Assembly: GCA_019057475.1 (NCBI GenBank)
Contig: DXJO01000046.1
Coordinates: forward strand, 1-64,000
Length of the DNA stretch: 64,000 nucleotides
Reading direction: 5' to 3'
Source of the DNA: Candidatus Thorarchaeota archaeon
GTDB taxonomy: Archaea > Asgardarchaeota > Thorarchaeia > Thorarchaeales > Thorarchaeaceae
A program made the translations under genes and the position numbers. Each line of letters begins with the position of its first letter. Position 1 is the stretch's first letter. Below are positions 1 through 7,400 of the stretch, piece by piece. The notes below the pieces were generated by a model that searched no databases, was not told the origin of the DNA, and saw only the letters and a program-made list of their open reading frames with translations.

Positions 1-38
1 GGACGTAAAATGCCCGTGGAGAGGACGTAAGACTTTCA

Positions 39-58
39 GTTAATTCTTCAGAATTAAC
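39..58. repeat. Perfect inverted repeat (hairpin)
   Basis: GTTAATTC and GAATTAAC form a perfect 8-bp stem around a TTCA loop. It lies just past the 3' end of the first minus-strand gene, so it may be a terminator or transcript-end hairpin for that gene, or for a gene entering from the left edge. The octamer ggacgtaa also occurs twice nearby (1-8 and 23-30). Function is inferred from position only. Confidence 0.4.
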
Positions 59-110
59 AAAAAGCAACCTCGATGAAGCAGGAACCGAACATCAGTTCAG
101 GACCTTGATG

Positions 111-635
111 TCAAGGATTGTCGAGGTTTCGGGCAATGGTCCACCTTTCGCTCTCAGCCACCAAGTGGAAAGTTAGTTTCCACACGTAGTTCACATCGCG
201 TCCCATCAAATGACCCGGCAACACCACAATCTCCTCACAGAAACCCCAATATCTGCCATCATCCACGAAGAAGTCGGTGGCAGCAATTACTATGGTTGAG
301 AAGTTGGCACTAACTGAAGAGTTCACAGAAACAACCCACTCCAGTGTTTGATTGTCAGGACTGAGGCAGATGATGGTTTCGTAGAAACCTGTTTCGTTGA
401 TCTGGACCACAGCGAAGGAACTCACCGAGGAGTTGGCGGAGAGATCCCGGTCCGAGCCTCCTAGAGGTTCCCAGAATAGAGTGTCATTGTCTGAAAGAAG
501 CTCGGATAATGCATGATTGCTTGTGAATTGCGGACTGATAGCAGTGAGCGCAGTCAAGTCCTCGGGCGCAAGGCGCAGCTCGCGGTAGTTGACGACAACA
601 ACAGCGTTGCAAACAGCTGTTGTAAATCTGGACAT
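111..635 (-). CDS. Hypothetical protein, 174 aa
   Basis: I do not recognise this protein. The ATG at 635 is preceded at a sensible archaeal distance by a TATA-like box, which supports the start and suggests a very short leader. The sequence is rich in Ser, Asn, Val and aromatic residues with alternating hydrophobics typical of beta strands. It has no clear membrane segment, no zinc motif and no nucleotide-binding motif. No neighbour is close enough on the same strand to suggest an operon. It could be a lineage-specific soluble beta-rich protein. Its existence is likely from ORF length and promoter; its role is unknown. Confidence 0.55.
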   Translation of the reverse strand: MSRFTTAVCNAVVVVNYRELRLAPEDLTALTAISPQFTSNHALSELLSDNDTLFWEPLGGSDRDLSANSSVSSFAVVQINETGFYETIICLSPDNQTLEWVVSVNSSVSANFSTIVIAATDFFVDDGRYWGFCEEIVVLPGHLMGRDVNYVWKLTFHLVAESERWTIARNLDNP

Positions 636-658
636 ACCTGAACAATTCTATTGTGGGC

Positions 659-666
659 TTTATATA
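659..666 (-). promoter_or_regulatory. TATA-box candidate for the 174-aa gene
   Basis: On the minus strand this reads TATATAAA, centred about 28 bases upstream of the ATG at 635. That spacing predicts transcription starting at or just before the start codon, as in archaeal leaderless genes. Confidence 0.5.
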
Positions 667-780
667 GACCAATACGACATTGATCTCTGAGGAATATGAC
701 ACACCTGTAAAGGTTCCTCACGGAGTAGTCCAGTGCCGTTTTCTGGACGTACTAGACTTCGGTGTCCAACTTTGTACAAC

Positions 781-870
781 TTACAATGAACGGTAGTCGG
801 AATCCTGAGCAGCCACTGGAACTGCGATCAGCAAGACCAGCGCTGCTGCAATGATTGCCTGCCGCTTCAT
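781..870 (-). CDS. Putative 29-aa signal-peptide-like microprotein
   Basis: A short ORF missing from the ORF track. Its ATG follows the TGA of the upstream TIGR04076-like gene with no spacer, so it would be translated from the same transcript by coupling. The peptide begins MKRQAI, continues with a hydrophobic stretch of about 15 residues (Ala, Leu, Val, Ile) and ends with a short polar tail. This is the layout of a signal peptide or a single-pass membrane peptide. It may be a true microprotein or the remnant of a secreted protein truncated by an early stop. No family recognised. Confidence 0.35.
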   Translation of the reverse strand: MKRQAIIAAALVLLIAVPVAAQDSDYRSL

Positions 871-1182
871 TCAGTCACCTTCGTTCTCGCGAATCATCTC
901 AAATATCACTGTACCGCCGGATGTTAATGGCGGACCTGGATCCAGGCACTGAACAAAGTAGCTGTCCGTTTCCTTGGAGAGGCCAATCTCGTCTGCTGGA
1001 ATCCCGTACCGAACAGCCAGAAGGTAAGGCAAGAATGATGCAGATGCCCAGACACAATACGCGTCTGTTTCATCTTTCACAAGCTCCGGACCGTCAAAGA
1101 CCATCTGATCGTTCTTCTTGAATACCGGGCACGTGCCTTTGATTTCATGCACTCTAATTCGGATTCTGGTCATGGAACTCAA
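871..1182 (-). CDS. TIGR04076 family protein
   Basis: The 103-aa product matches the layout of the TIGR04076 family as I know it: an N-terminal strand pair (RIRIRVHEIKG), a CPV motif, a basic turn, then VFDGPELV, a Cys-Val-Trp segment and FLPYLLAVRYGIPADEIGL. The family is small, conserved in prokaryotes and of unknown biochemical function. Length fits the family. The gene precedes the putative 29-aa microprotein with no gap. The start at 1182 is followed by MT, so initiation a few codons downstream is also possible. Confidence 0.75.
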   Translation of the reverse strand: MSSMTRIRIRVHEIKGTCPVFKKNDQMVFDGPELVKDETDAYCVWASASFLPYLLAVRYGIPADEIGLSKETDSYFVQCLDPGPPLTSGGTVIFEMIRENEGD

Positions 1183-1250
1183 TCCAGTCTAGCAATACTC
1201 CCATTTCTTTATCAATCTGACAGAATCATGCACAAGAACTCTTCCTGACA

Positions 1251-1937
1251 TCACTCGGCGTCCCATGCTAGCCAGAGTAATTCCACTATTTCATCTGCAT
1301 GAACCTGATGGGTACAATTCCTGGGGATGTAGTACACCGTCTGTGCCTGCAACTCGAACTCCTCATGCTCTATGAGAATCTTGCCTTTGCCTCCGAGAAC
1401 AACGAATGCCTGCGGCCATGGATCCTTCTCTCCTTCTTCGTTGAGGGTTTTTCCAGCTGGGACATGATACCATGCGTATCTGACTCCTTTCCAGTACACG
1501 AGCGGAATCGGCCTAGCACCGTGTGCCTCACCTGCAAGTCCAAGGCGAAGCTCCCTCCTCTTTATTCTCCCAGGGTTAAAGAAAAATGTTGCCAAGCCCT
1601 TTATCGCCTCCATTGCTTCATTCACTCGACTGTTGTCAATGAACTCGAAGTCGATGGGGCGTGTTTCCTTGATGTGCGAGCGACCCGCGAGAGCAAATGC
1701 ATCAACCTCACGTTTCATTATCTTCTCTAGGATTTCTGCAGTCATAGTGATCTTGAACACAGGGTCCACCAGCCCTTCTTCAACACCCGACTCCTCACCT
1801 ATCAGAAGCGTTGCGGTTTCACCTGTGTCCGTTAGCTCCACTCCCACACGCATGCTACCGGGAAAAATGTGCAAGAGATCGACATAGAGCTCAACATCGT
1901 TCATCATTTGTTTCAGAGTGCCGATCAGCTTCGACAT
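1251..1937 (-). CDS. SCP2 sterol-carrier-like domain fused to a cupin domain
   Basis: Two domains are visible in 228 aa. Residues about 1-115 resemble an SCP2 lipid-binding domain, including a VFKITMTAEILEKIMKRE segment and a helix with AIKGLATFF. Residues about 135-228 form a cupin-like beta barrel, with VVLGGKGKILIEHEEFEL and YYIPRNCTHQVHADE, where the two histidines and acidic residue could bind metal. SCP2 domains carry lipids or CoA esters; cupins are versatile small-molecule barrels. The fusion suggests a soluble enzyme or sensor for a hydrophobic ligand, which is inference. The ATG at 1937 lies about 68 bases downstream of the tRNA-His gene on the same strand. Confidence 0.7.
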   Translation of the reverse strand: MSKLIGTLKQMMNDVELYVDLLHIFPGSMRVGVELTDTGETATLLIGEESGVEEGLVDPVFKITMTAEILEKIMKREVDAFALAGRSHIKETRPIDFEFIDNSRVNEAMEAIKGLATFFFNPGRIKRRELRLGLAGEAHGARPIPLVYWKGVRYAWYHVPAGKTLNEEGEKDPWPQAFVVLGGKGKILIEHEEFELQAQTVYYIPRNCTHQVHADEIVELLWLAWDAE

Positions 1938-2004
1938 GATTGTTCACATGCCACGGAAGAGAAACCACGAATTGAATCTTGGGTTTCGGAGAACAATCAG
2001 GTGA

Positions 2005-2079
2005 TGGGGCCCGAAGCGGGAATCGAACCCGCGTCAGAGGAACCACAATCCCCTATGCTGCCATTACACCACTCGGGCC
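2005..2079 (-). tRNA. tRNA-His (GTG anticodon), CCA encoded
   Basis: The minus strand folds into a cloverleaf. The 7-bp acceptor stem GCCCGAG/TTCGGGC is preceded by an extra encoded G (G-1). The anticodon stem GGGGA/TCCTC encloses loop TTGTGGT with anticodon GTG, and the T arm is GCGGG-TTCGATT-CCCGC. Discriminator C73 is followed by an encoded CCA. G-1 and C73 are the known identity elements for histidine. No intron is visible. Confidence 0.95.
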
Positions 2080-2292
2080 ATGGGTTGTCCCCACCAAGGG
2101 AATGAAATCATGCAGAATTGACTTATCTTATTAGCTTATTCATGGCTCGCCTTAGTTCTCCTCAACTTGCAGTGCCAAACTCACAGTATTGGATTGTGGT
2201 TCAATGAGCCATTAGGACAACCATCATGTCACCGCGGGGCTATTGAACGTGATTTCCATGATATTGATAGAATCACAACGACACTCCAGCAA

Positions 2293-2667
2293 CTAGGAAA
2301 CGTGTTTGCGGGCCGCCTTCAGATCCGCAACCTCATCTTCGAGGTCACTGATACACTCGGTCATTTCCATGACCTTTTCGAGAAGGATGGATATCAGGTA
2401 TCCGTAGTTGACACTGTACCCCTCTTCACGCTCAATGATGTTGGTCTCTTCAAGTCTGCGTGCGGCGTTGGTGACCGACTGCTTGGAAACCCTGCGGTCC
2501 TTGAGAAACGCATCAACACTCTCGCGCACATCGCGCGGAGCCACTGGCGAGCTTCTCAGGGGATTAAGGAGAGTATGTAACAACAACAGCCCCGCACTCA
2601 TTCGGGGGTTCATCAATTTAGCAAATGCCAGATCGAGTTCTGACCTCAATGTGCTTCTCTTCCTCAT
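2293..2667 (-). CDS. Winged-helix DNA-binding protein, probable transcription regulator
   Basis: This 124-aa protein has a winged-helix layout. A helical start is followed by a helix-turn-helix around residues 40-80 (AFLKDRRVSKQSVTNAARRL), then a wing with NIIEREEGYSVNYGYL, and a C-terminal coiled-coil-like helix (EKVMEMTECISDLEDEVADL) that could mediate dimerisation. It is most like MarR/ArsR-type small archaeal regulators. The overlapping plus-strand ORF at 2167-2580 has no recognisable features and is treated as a shadow. A perfect palindrome in the divergent region is a possible operator. Confidence 0.65.
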   Translation of the reverse strand: MRKRSTLRSELDLAFAKLMNPRMSAGLLLLHTLLNPLRSSPVAPRDVRESVDAFLKDRRVSKQSVTNAARRLEETNIIEREEGYSVNYGYLISILLEKVMEMTECISDLEDEVADLKAARKHVS

Positions 2668-2766
2668 CCTTTCATTTAGCTACGGTAGGTAAACGCTTAG
2701 TCTGTGTTAAACTTTCTCGTGCGCTTGGAAGGCCTCAGGAATGGACCAAGATTCGGTATTGGGACT

Positions 2767-2778
2767 GTAAACGTTTAC
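2767..2778. promoter_or_regulatory. Palindrome, candidate operator
   Basis: GTAAACGTTTAC is a perfect 12-bp palindrome in the divergent region between the winged-helix gene and the TraB-like gene. A near copy, GTAAACGCTTA, sits at 2689-2699, just upstream of the regulator's start. Two related sites flanking a regulator gene are typical of autoregulation, but binding is inference. Confidence 0.35.
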
Positions 2779-2845
2779 CAGAACGCGTAGAAGATTCAAC
2801 AGGAATAACAAGAAAGAAAAGACACGTAGTGACCCTGAGTCAAGC

Positions 2846-3541
2846 GTGAACTGTATGCCAGAAAGCCTCGAACGAGTTGTGTTTGTGTCTGTGATACACA
2901 CGGATGCGGATAGCGTTGAGCACGCAAGGAAAATCGTGAGAGAGGTAAAGCCAGATGTGGTGGCAGTGGAGCTTGACAGAGAGAGGTATGAGCAGCTAAT
3001 CAGTTCACATTCATCAACTGAAACCCCAGAGCTGCCAATAACAGGGGATGTGGTGCAGAATCTTCTGAACCAGATAGCAATGTTGGAGAACAGTCTTAGC
3101 GGTATCACCGGGGCGGCAGTGGGCGAAGAGATGCTTACTGCAATCAAAGAGGGACGAGAGATAGGTGCGAAGATTGCCTTAGTGGATAGGCCCATCAGTG
3201 CAACAGTACATGCCCTCAGGCAGGTGCCTCTGGATGAGATATACCGACTTACGAGTCTCGTTCCCGATGCTACCGCAGAGATTGAAGGGGGGAGTGCCCA
3301 GGATCTGATGTCGTTTCTGAAGGAGGATGGTTCTGTTGACGCGCTAATGGAGCAATTCAAGGATGAGTTTCCTCTCCTGCACGAAGCCCTCATCCACCAA
3401 AGAGATCTGTACATAGCAAAGGCACTGCTTTCGATTCTCAATGATGTTGAAGGGAATATAGTCGCCGTCTTAGGTGCGGGTCATACAGAGGGGGTTCGGA
3501 AGACACTTGGACAATTGCTTGAGGCTGAAGCTGGCTCCTAA
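2846..3541 (+). CDS. TraB/PrgY-like family protein
   Basis: The 231-aa product shows the start of the TraB fold: a strand (VVFVSVIHTDADS) with the early His, then helix HARKIVREVKPDVVAVELDRERY, where the VAVELD motif is typical. Near the C terminus, VAVLGAGHTEGV matches the family's conserved GxGH segment. TraB/PrgY proteins occur in bacteria, archaea and eukaryotes. Some are linked to peptide pheromone inhibition, but the general activity is unsettled. This copy has only the TraB domain without the C-terminal membrane helices of longer archaeal members. It starts at GTG 2846 or ATG 2855. Its stop overlaps the stop of convergent hypB. Confidence 0.75.
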   Translation: MNCMPESLERVVFVSVIHTDADSVEHARKIVREVKPDVVAVELDRERYEQLISSHSSTETPELPITGDVVQNLLNQIAMLENSLSGITGAAVGEEMLTAIKEGREIGAKIALVDRPISATVHALRQVPLDEIYRLTSLVPDATAEIEGGSAQDLMSFLKEDGSVDALMEQFKDEFPLLHEALIHQRDLYIAKALLSILNDVEGNIVAVLGAGHTEGVRKTLGQLLEAEAGS

Positions 3542-4188
3542 AGCTCGAGTGCATCGATAAGCTCGTCTAGCCCCTCCCCAGTCTTTGAACTCACTTTGAA
3601 GGCTGGCAGTTTTGCATCAACCTCGCGAACATCATTGACAAGAGCATCGACATCGAATTCCAAGACATCTGCTAGGTCGATCTTGTTTATGATCACCATA
3701 TCAGATCTCTTGATTGTGAGAGGATGTTTCTTCACCATGTAGGGACCTTCTGTGATGCTGAGTACGACTATCTTCTTATCCACGCCAAGTGGGTATCCGG
3801 CGGGGCAGATCAGGTTTCCAACATTCTCGATGAACATGAGCTGATACTTGCCGAGATCTATTTCCCCCAAGGCGTAGCGTACCATTCTTGCATCGAGATG
3901 ACATGCAGTTCCAGTATTGATTTGCACTGTGTCCACACCATGCGAAGCGACTCTATCTGCATCAATTGTTGTGGCCAAGTCTCCTGCTACCATCAGTATG
4001 CGATACTTTCCAACAAGCCGAACACACAGTGACTCAATCAGCAGAGTCTTGCCGGTACCCACGGACCCCATTATATCAAAGGTCCTGATACCATGCTTTC
4101 TGAAGATATCAGCGTTGATACTGGCCGCCTCTTCATTGGCCCCAAAGAGGTCTTTGCGAATGTCAATTGATACGGTCTTGTCAGTCAT
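3538..4188 (-). CDS. hypB: HypB, hydrogenase/urease nickel-incorporation GTPase
   Basis: HypB is a SIMIBI-class GTPase that, with HypA, delivers Ni2+ to hydrogenase precursors in the cytoplasm. Visible motifs are the P-loop GSVGTGKT near residue 42, GTACHLDARMV with the family's metal-binding Cys-His, IENVGNLICPAGYPLG, and the guanine-specificity motif NKIDLAD. The 216-aa length fits archaeal HypB, and there is no His-rich nickel-storage N terminus. It overlaps the upstream membrane protein gene by 4 bases (ATGA), so the two are cotranscribed. No hypA or hydrogenase subunit is seen in the window. Archaeal HypB may be multifunctional; assignment to this family is firm. Confidence 0.9.
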   Translation of the reverse strand: MTDKTVSIDIRKDLFGANEEAASINADIFRKHGIRTFDIMGSVGTGKTLLIESLCVRLVGKYRILMVAGDLATTIDADRVASHGVDTVQINTGTACHLDARMVRYALGEIDLGKYQLMFIENVGNLICPAGYPLGVDKKIVVLSITEGPYMVKKHPLTIKRSDMVIINKIDLADVLEFDVDALVNDVREVDAKLPAFKVSSKTGEGLDELIDALEL

Positions 4189-4769
4189 TCCGTTGTGTCC
4201 TCTGCATCCATGATGGGCTCATCAGGAGTTGGCTCTTCCGGTTCGGGATACAGATAATCACTAGCGATAGGCCTGATGATTCGTCGCTCTACAAACAATG
4301 CCACGATAGCCCAGAGAAATCCCTGGGTCATGTCCAACAGAGCTGCTGCCAAGATAATTTCGATGGGGTCTACAAATGATGCAAATACAGTCGCGGTTGG
4401 TATGAAGCCGCCGATTATTCCTCCACCTAGGACAACCATTAATGCATACTTCCGCGAGGTCCGCTCTTTTGTCACGTGAATCGCTAATCCAGAACCGATG
4501 CCCAGGAAGATGTTGCCAATCATTGGAAGAAGTGGGGGCTCGCCTCCACCCATGGCGCCGCCTATGCCAACTATGGCCCCAACGAATATGCCTCCTGGTA
4601 CACCACCAATCACACCACCCAGAAGCGAAAAGAGAAATCCTGGAGTTAGCTCCACGAATCCGGGGATTACAGGAATACGAATAAACATCCGCACAACGAT
4701 GCCAAGAGCTGCAATCAGTGCGAGTGTGGTCAATGAAACTGTGTTCTTTCGAAGAGGAATCTGAGCCAT
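4185..4769 (-). CDS. ECF-type transporter S component-like membrane protein
   Basis: The 194-aa protein is very hydrophobic, with about five or six predicted membrane segments. Glycine-rich stretches (FLFSLLGGVIGGVPGG and FVGAIVGIGGAMGGG) resemble substrate-binding S components of energy-coupling-factor transporters. The C-terminal tail is acidic and Pro/Glu-rich and probably cytosolic. S components bind vitamins or metals and use a shared ATPase module, which is not encoded here. Overlap with hypB hints at nickel or cobalt, but the signature N terminus of NikM/CbiM is absent, so the substrate is unknown. A folate-, biotin- or queuosine-type S component is equally possible. Confidence 0.65.
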   Translation of the reverse strand: MAQIPLRKNTVSLTTLALIAALGIVVRMFIRIPVIPGFVELTPGFLFSLLGGVIGGVPGGIFVGAIVGIGGAMGGGEPPLLPMIGNIFLGIGSGLAIHVTKERTSRKYALMVVLGGGIIGGFIPTATVFASFVDPIEIILAAALLDMTQGFLWAIVALFVERRIIRPIASDYLYPEPEEPTPDEPIMDAEDTTE

Positions 4770-4787
4770 TTATTCGCCTCGCTGATT

Positions 4788-5192
4788 CTATCGAGGCGGT
4801 TCGGGCCAATTGCTCAACAAGAGTCTTTTGGTTTCTGTGTACCAGTGTTCTAGCTGTTCGAGTATCTGCAGTTTTACAGCTTCTGTCGATATTGCTCGAT
4901 AGACGTAGAAGTAGCCGCCTCGCTCAATTCTTTTCTTCTCGCGCTCTATGAGACCCTTGCGGTCCAATTTTTGCAGAATGCGTTGGACAGTGCTGCGGTC
5001 CCTGTCAATTCTTTTTTCCAGCTCTTCAACGGTCCTAGTACCACCAAGCAGAGAGAAGTAGATGTCAATCTCGCTGCTGCGCAGACCGAATGCGCAACAC
5101 AACAAGTCCGACGGCTTCTCGAGATTCTTTGTAAATAGCCCCACTAGTGGCTCTCTGGTCGTCATAGCGACTTTATCAGGGTGCCCTTTCAA
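4788..5192 (-). CDS. TrmB/MarR-like winged-helix transcription regulator
   Basis: This 134-aa protein has a clear winged-helix core. LRSSEIDIYFSLLGGTRTVEELEKRI is followed by the recognition helix DRDRSTVQRILQKLDRKGLI and a wing containing RIERGGYFYVYRAI. The RDRSTVQRILQ pattern and the final helices resemble the N-terminal part of TrmB-type regulators; no sugar-binding domain follows. Translation may start at ATG 5192 or ATG 5165. It lies immediately upstream of the S-component-like gene on the same strand (18-base gap), so it may control or belong to the hypB transcript. Confidence 0.75.
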   Translation of the reverse strand: MKGHPDKVAMTTREPLVGLFTKNLEKPSDLLCCAFGLRSSEIDIYFSLLGGTRTVEELEKRIDRDRSTVQRILQKLDRKGLIEREKKRIERGGYFYVYRAISTEAVKLQILEQLEHWYTETKRLLLSNWPEPPR

Positions 5193-5274
5193 GATAAGGG
5201 TTGTGCAAAAGCAAGCACAAGCGAATCTGGGGGATAATACTTCGTTTCAAAAGAACACAACACCTTCTCTTTTA

Positions 5275-5745
5275 ATGGGAGTGCCAGATATGGACTTTAG
5301 CGCACTAAGAAATGGTCGGGACTTAGCTCCATGGGAGCGCCCTGAGATTGATCCAAGACCCATGCATCACGTTAACCTGGCCCCGCTTAAGGGAGTTATA
5401 GAGTCCGACCCTGTTCGATCAAGAGTGCTTAGACTGTTGATTAATGACGGCGGCTGGGTGACCACTGCAGACCTGTTAGGAGCGGCACGCAAGGTTAGGC
5501 CAATCATTGGAGCTGTGACTATTGGCACAATCCTACACAGCTTGAATGAGATTGTTGCCTCTCGGCTGATACTGAGCAGAACATCTCTTGCCTCTGGCAT
5601 CGACTGGGCCGAGTGGAGGATTAACCCTGACTGGCTAGACCCAACGAGGAAGCTCCTCCGGATGCTAGGAAGACCCAAGCTACGAGTTCCGGCAGAAGAG
5701 AGAATTCACGCGAAAGTTGAGCAGCTGTTGAGTGACATACCATAG
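5275..5745 (+). CDS. Hypothetical winged-helix-like protein, 156 aa
   Basis: The ORF track runs back to 5062, but that region overlaps the divergent regulator. The ATG at 5275 (MGVPDMDF) is a better start, leaving an intergenic promoter. A helical region at about residues 50-100 (VRSRVLRLLINDGGWVTTAD, then a helix ending NEIVASRLILSRT) has a winged-helix look, although parts are unusual. A Trp-rich stretch (IDWAEWRINPDWLDP) and a basic C-terminal helix follow. I do not recognise a family. A DNA-binding role is only suggested by the fold-like pattern. Confidence 0.5.
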   Translation: MGVPDMDFSALRNGRDLAPWERPEIDPRPMHHVNLAPLKGVIESDPVRSRVLRLLINDGGWVTTADLLGAARKVRPIIGAVTIGTILHSLNEIVASRLILSRTSLASGIDWAEWRINPDWLDPTRKLLRMLGRPKLRVPAEERIHAKVEQLLSDIP

Positions 5746-5818
5746 TCAATTACTCATTATTGGGTAGCTATCTCCTGCTGAGTAAACTTCTTAAGTTAGG
5801 CGTCTGCGAGTCGTCATC

Positions 5819-6469
5819 ATGCCAGATGCGACTACTCATCGGGCCCTTGATGCAGTCAGCTTCGTGGAGGATGACCAGGGAAGCATCGAGATGGAACTGG
5901 TTAAGGCCTCTGACTCGACTGACGATGTCATGGAAATCGTTGTGGCATCGGTTCTGGCGTCACTCTCCATTGCAGTCTCACCGGTCGCGGGATTCTTGGC
6001 ACGTGCTGGATGGGGAATCGCGTTTTTCGACCCAGTATCGCTATTCTGGATTGCCGCGTTCCTGATAGGCGGCCGAAAAGTTGGTTTTGTGAGTATGGTA
6101 GCAGGGACAGTTGGACTCCTCTTCTTTGATCCAACAGGGATTGGGCCGTTCTTCAAACTTGTAGCAACTGCACCGATGATCATCATCCCATGGGTGCTTG
6201 CCAATAGATCGGAACATGATCGGAAAGGGATGTATCTCTCTGACACAAAAGCCTACTTCATATCCATGCTTGGTGCGTCTATCCTGCGTCTTTGCATAAT
6301 GATTCCTGTCAATCTCATAGTAGTACCCATCATTTACCCATTCATTGGCACATTTGAGATCATCACGTTTACACTGACACTCAACGCATTCCAGAGCTTC
6401 TGGGATGCATTGGTTCCTTACGTGATTGTCCACAAGACCCCGGTTTACGACAAGTTTGGCATGTGGTAG
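5819..6469 (+). CDS. Multi-pass membrane protein, ECF S component-like
   Basis: The 216-aa product has an acidic soluble N terminus of about 38 residues followed by five or six membrane helices. The first is EIVVASVLASLSIAVSPVAGF. The pattern FDPVSLFWIAAFLIGGRKVGF followed by GTVGLLFFDPTGIGPFFKLV recalls riboflavin-type (RibU-like) S components of ECF transporters. It ends KTPVYDKFGMW. The gene stands alone between a winged-helix-like gene and the YIP1-like gene. It is the second S-component-like protein within 2 kb. The substrate is not assignable; some other small solute carrier remains possible. Confidence 0.6.
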   Translation: MPDATTHRALDAVSFVEDDQGSIEMELVKASDSTDDVMEIVVASVLASLSIAVSPVAGFLARAGWGIAFFDPVSLFWIAAFLIGGRKVGFVSMVAGTVGLLFFDPTGIGPFFKLVATAPMIIIPWVLANRSEHDRKGMYLSDTKAYFISMLGASILRLCIMIPVNLIVVPIIYPFIGTFEIITFTLTLNAFQSFWDALVPYVIVHKTPVYDKFGMW

Positions 6470-6572
6470 AACTAGTGTGGTTCAATAGGAGGGGGGAGAC
6501 CCCGGTCGCAGAAATCGCTATATGCTGCAGACCCGAAGTAGTTGTAGGTTAGCTAAAGAGGGATGACTGAGA

Positions 6573-7394
6573 TTGCGTCGATGTGAGTTCTGTGATAGTC
6601 CAGTTCCAGCAGATGCAACAGTCTGTCCGGTCTGCAGGGAAACGATTGCAGAGGAAACCCTTGAGAGAATACTACCACTCTTAAAACGACCAGAATCCAA
6701 AGCGGTGAGGGTCAGAGGAACTATTGACCGACTATGGGGAGTCATTAGGAGACCAGCACCGACATATCGTGACATCGGACAGAGCCCAGATTTCTTAGGA
6801 CCATTCATAATCATTATTGCTAATGCCCTTGTATTCGCGGGGCTCTTTCTTGCAATGGCCTCAAAGATAACACAGATGGGCCCTGTATTTGACCCAGGGC
6901 TCAATGCCACAGTAATCCGACCAGTGAGCGTTCTGAATCTTGAATTCTCAATGCAGGTCTATGGCGCAGCCCTTACTAGCATTCTGCCGAGTATAATGAT
7001 GGGAATGCTGTATCTCTTCATTGGCAGCGCATTCGCACATTTTGCATTCAAGTTGGCAGGTGGAACGGGCAATAAATCAAAGACCATCGCAATTGTGGGC
7101 TACAGCATCATTCCAGTCGTGATCTTCAGACTCATAGCGACAATCTTTGTACTGGCCGCCATGTCACCCATCGCATTCGAATCCTTTGGAAGCTGGCAGG
7201 GGGTATTTGATGCCCTCTATGTATCCCCAATATGGCTGACAATAGACTGGATTACTCAAATCTCGTTCTTATGGGTAGGTTTTCTGCTCATCTTTGGAAT
7301 AAGAGAAGCCCATGATACTTCAACCCAGTGGGCCATGGTGGTTTCGATACTGTGTATGATTGCGCTGTCTTGGACCTTTTGGACGGCTCATTAG
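6573..7394 (+). CDS. Zinc-ribbon plus YIP1-family membrane protein
   Basis: The start is TTG, placing the zinc ribbon (CEFCDSPVPADATVCPVC) at the very N terminus. After a linker, LWGVIRRPAPTYRDIGQSPD is the typical lead into a YIP1/YIP4-type integral membrane domain, followed by five membrane segments. YIP1-domain proteins are membrane trafficking factors in eukaryotes and widespread but uncharacterised in prokaryotes. The zinc-ribbon/YIP1 fusion is common in archaea. The role here is unknown; a membrane-organisation or signalling role is a guess. It converges on the UbiA prenyltransferase gene with a 6-base gap. Confidence 0.75.
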   Translation: MRRCEFCDSPVPADATVCPVCRETIAEETLERILPLLKRPESKAVRVRGTIDRLWGVIRRPAPTYRDIGQSPDFLGPFIIIIANALVFAGLFLAMASKITQMGPVFDPGLNATVIRPVSVLNLEFSMQVYGAALTSILPSIMMGMLYLFIGSAFAHFAFKLAGGTGNKSKTIAIVGYSIIPVVIFRLIATIFVLAAMSPIAFESFGSWQGVFDALYVSPIWLTIDWITQISFLWVGFLLIFGIREAHDTSTQWAMVVSILCMIALSWTFWTAH

Positions 7395-7400
7395 CGGATT

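Noticed and set aside
2167-2580. Plus-strand 137-aa ORF opposite the winged-helix gene
   Set aside because: It has no recognisable motif, and the opposite frame encodes a coherent winged helix with coiled coil. Treated as a shadow.
5062-5274. N-terminal part of the 227-aa ORF track entry
   Set aside because: It overlaps the divergent TrmB-like gene and its promoter and looks non-coding; ATG 5275 is preferred.
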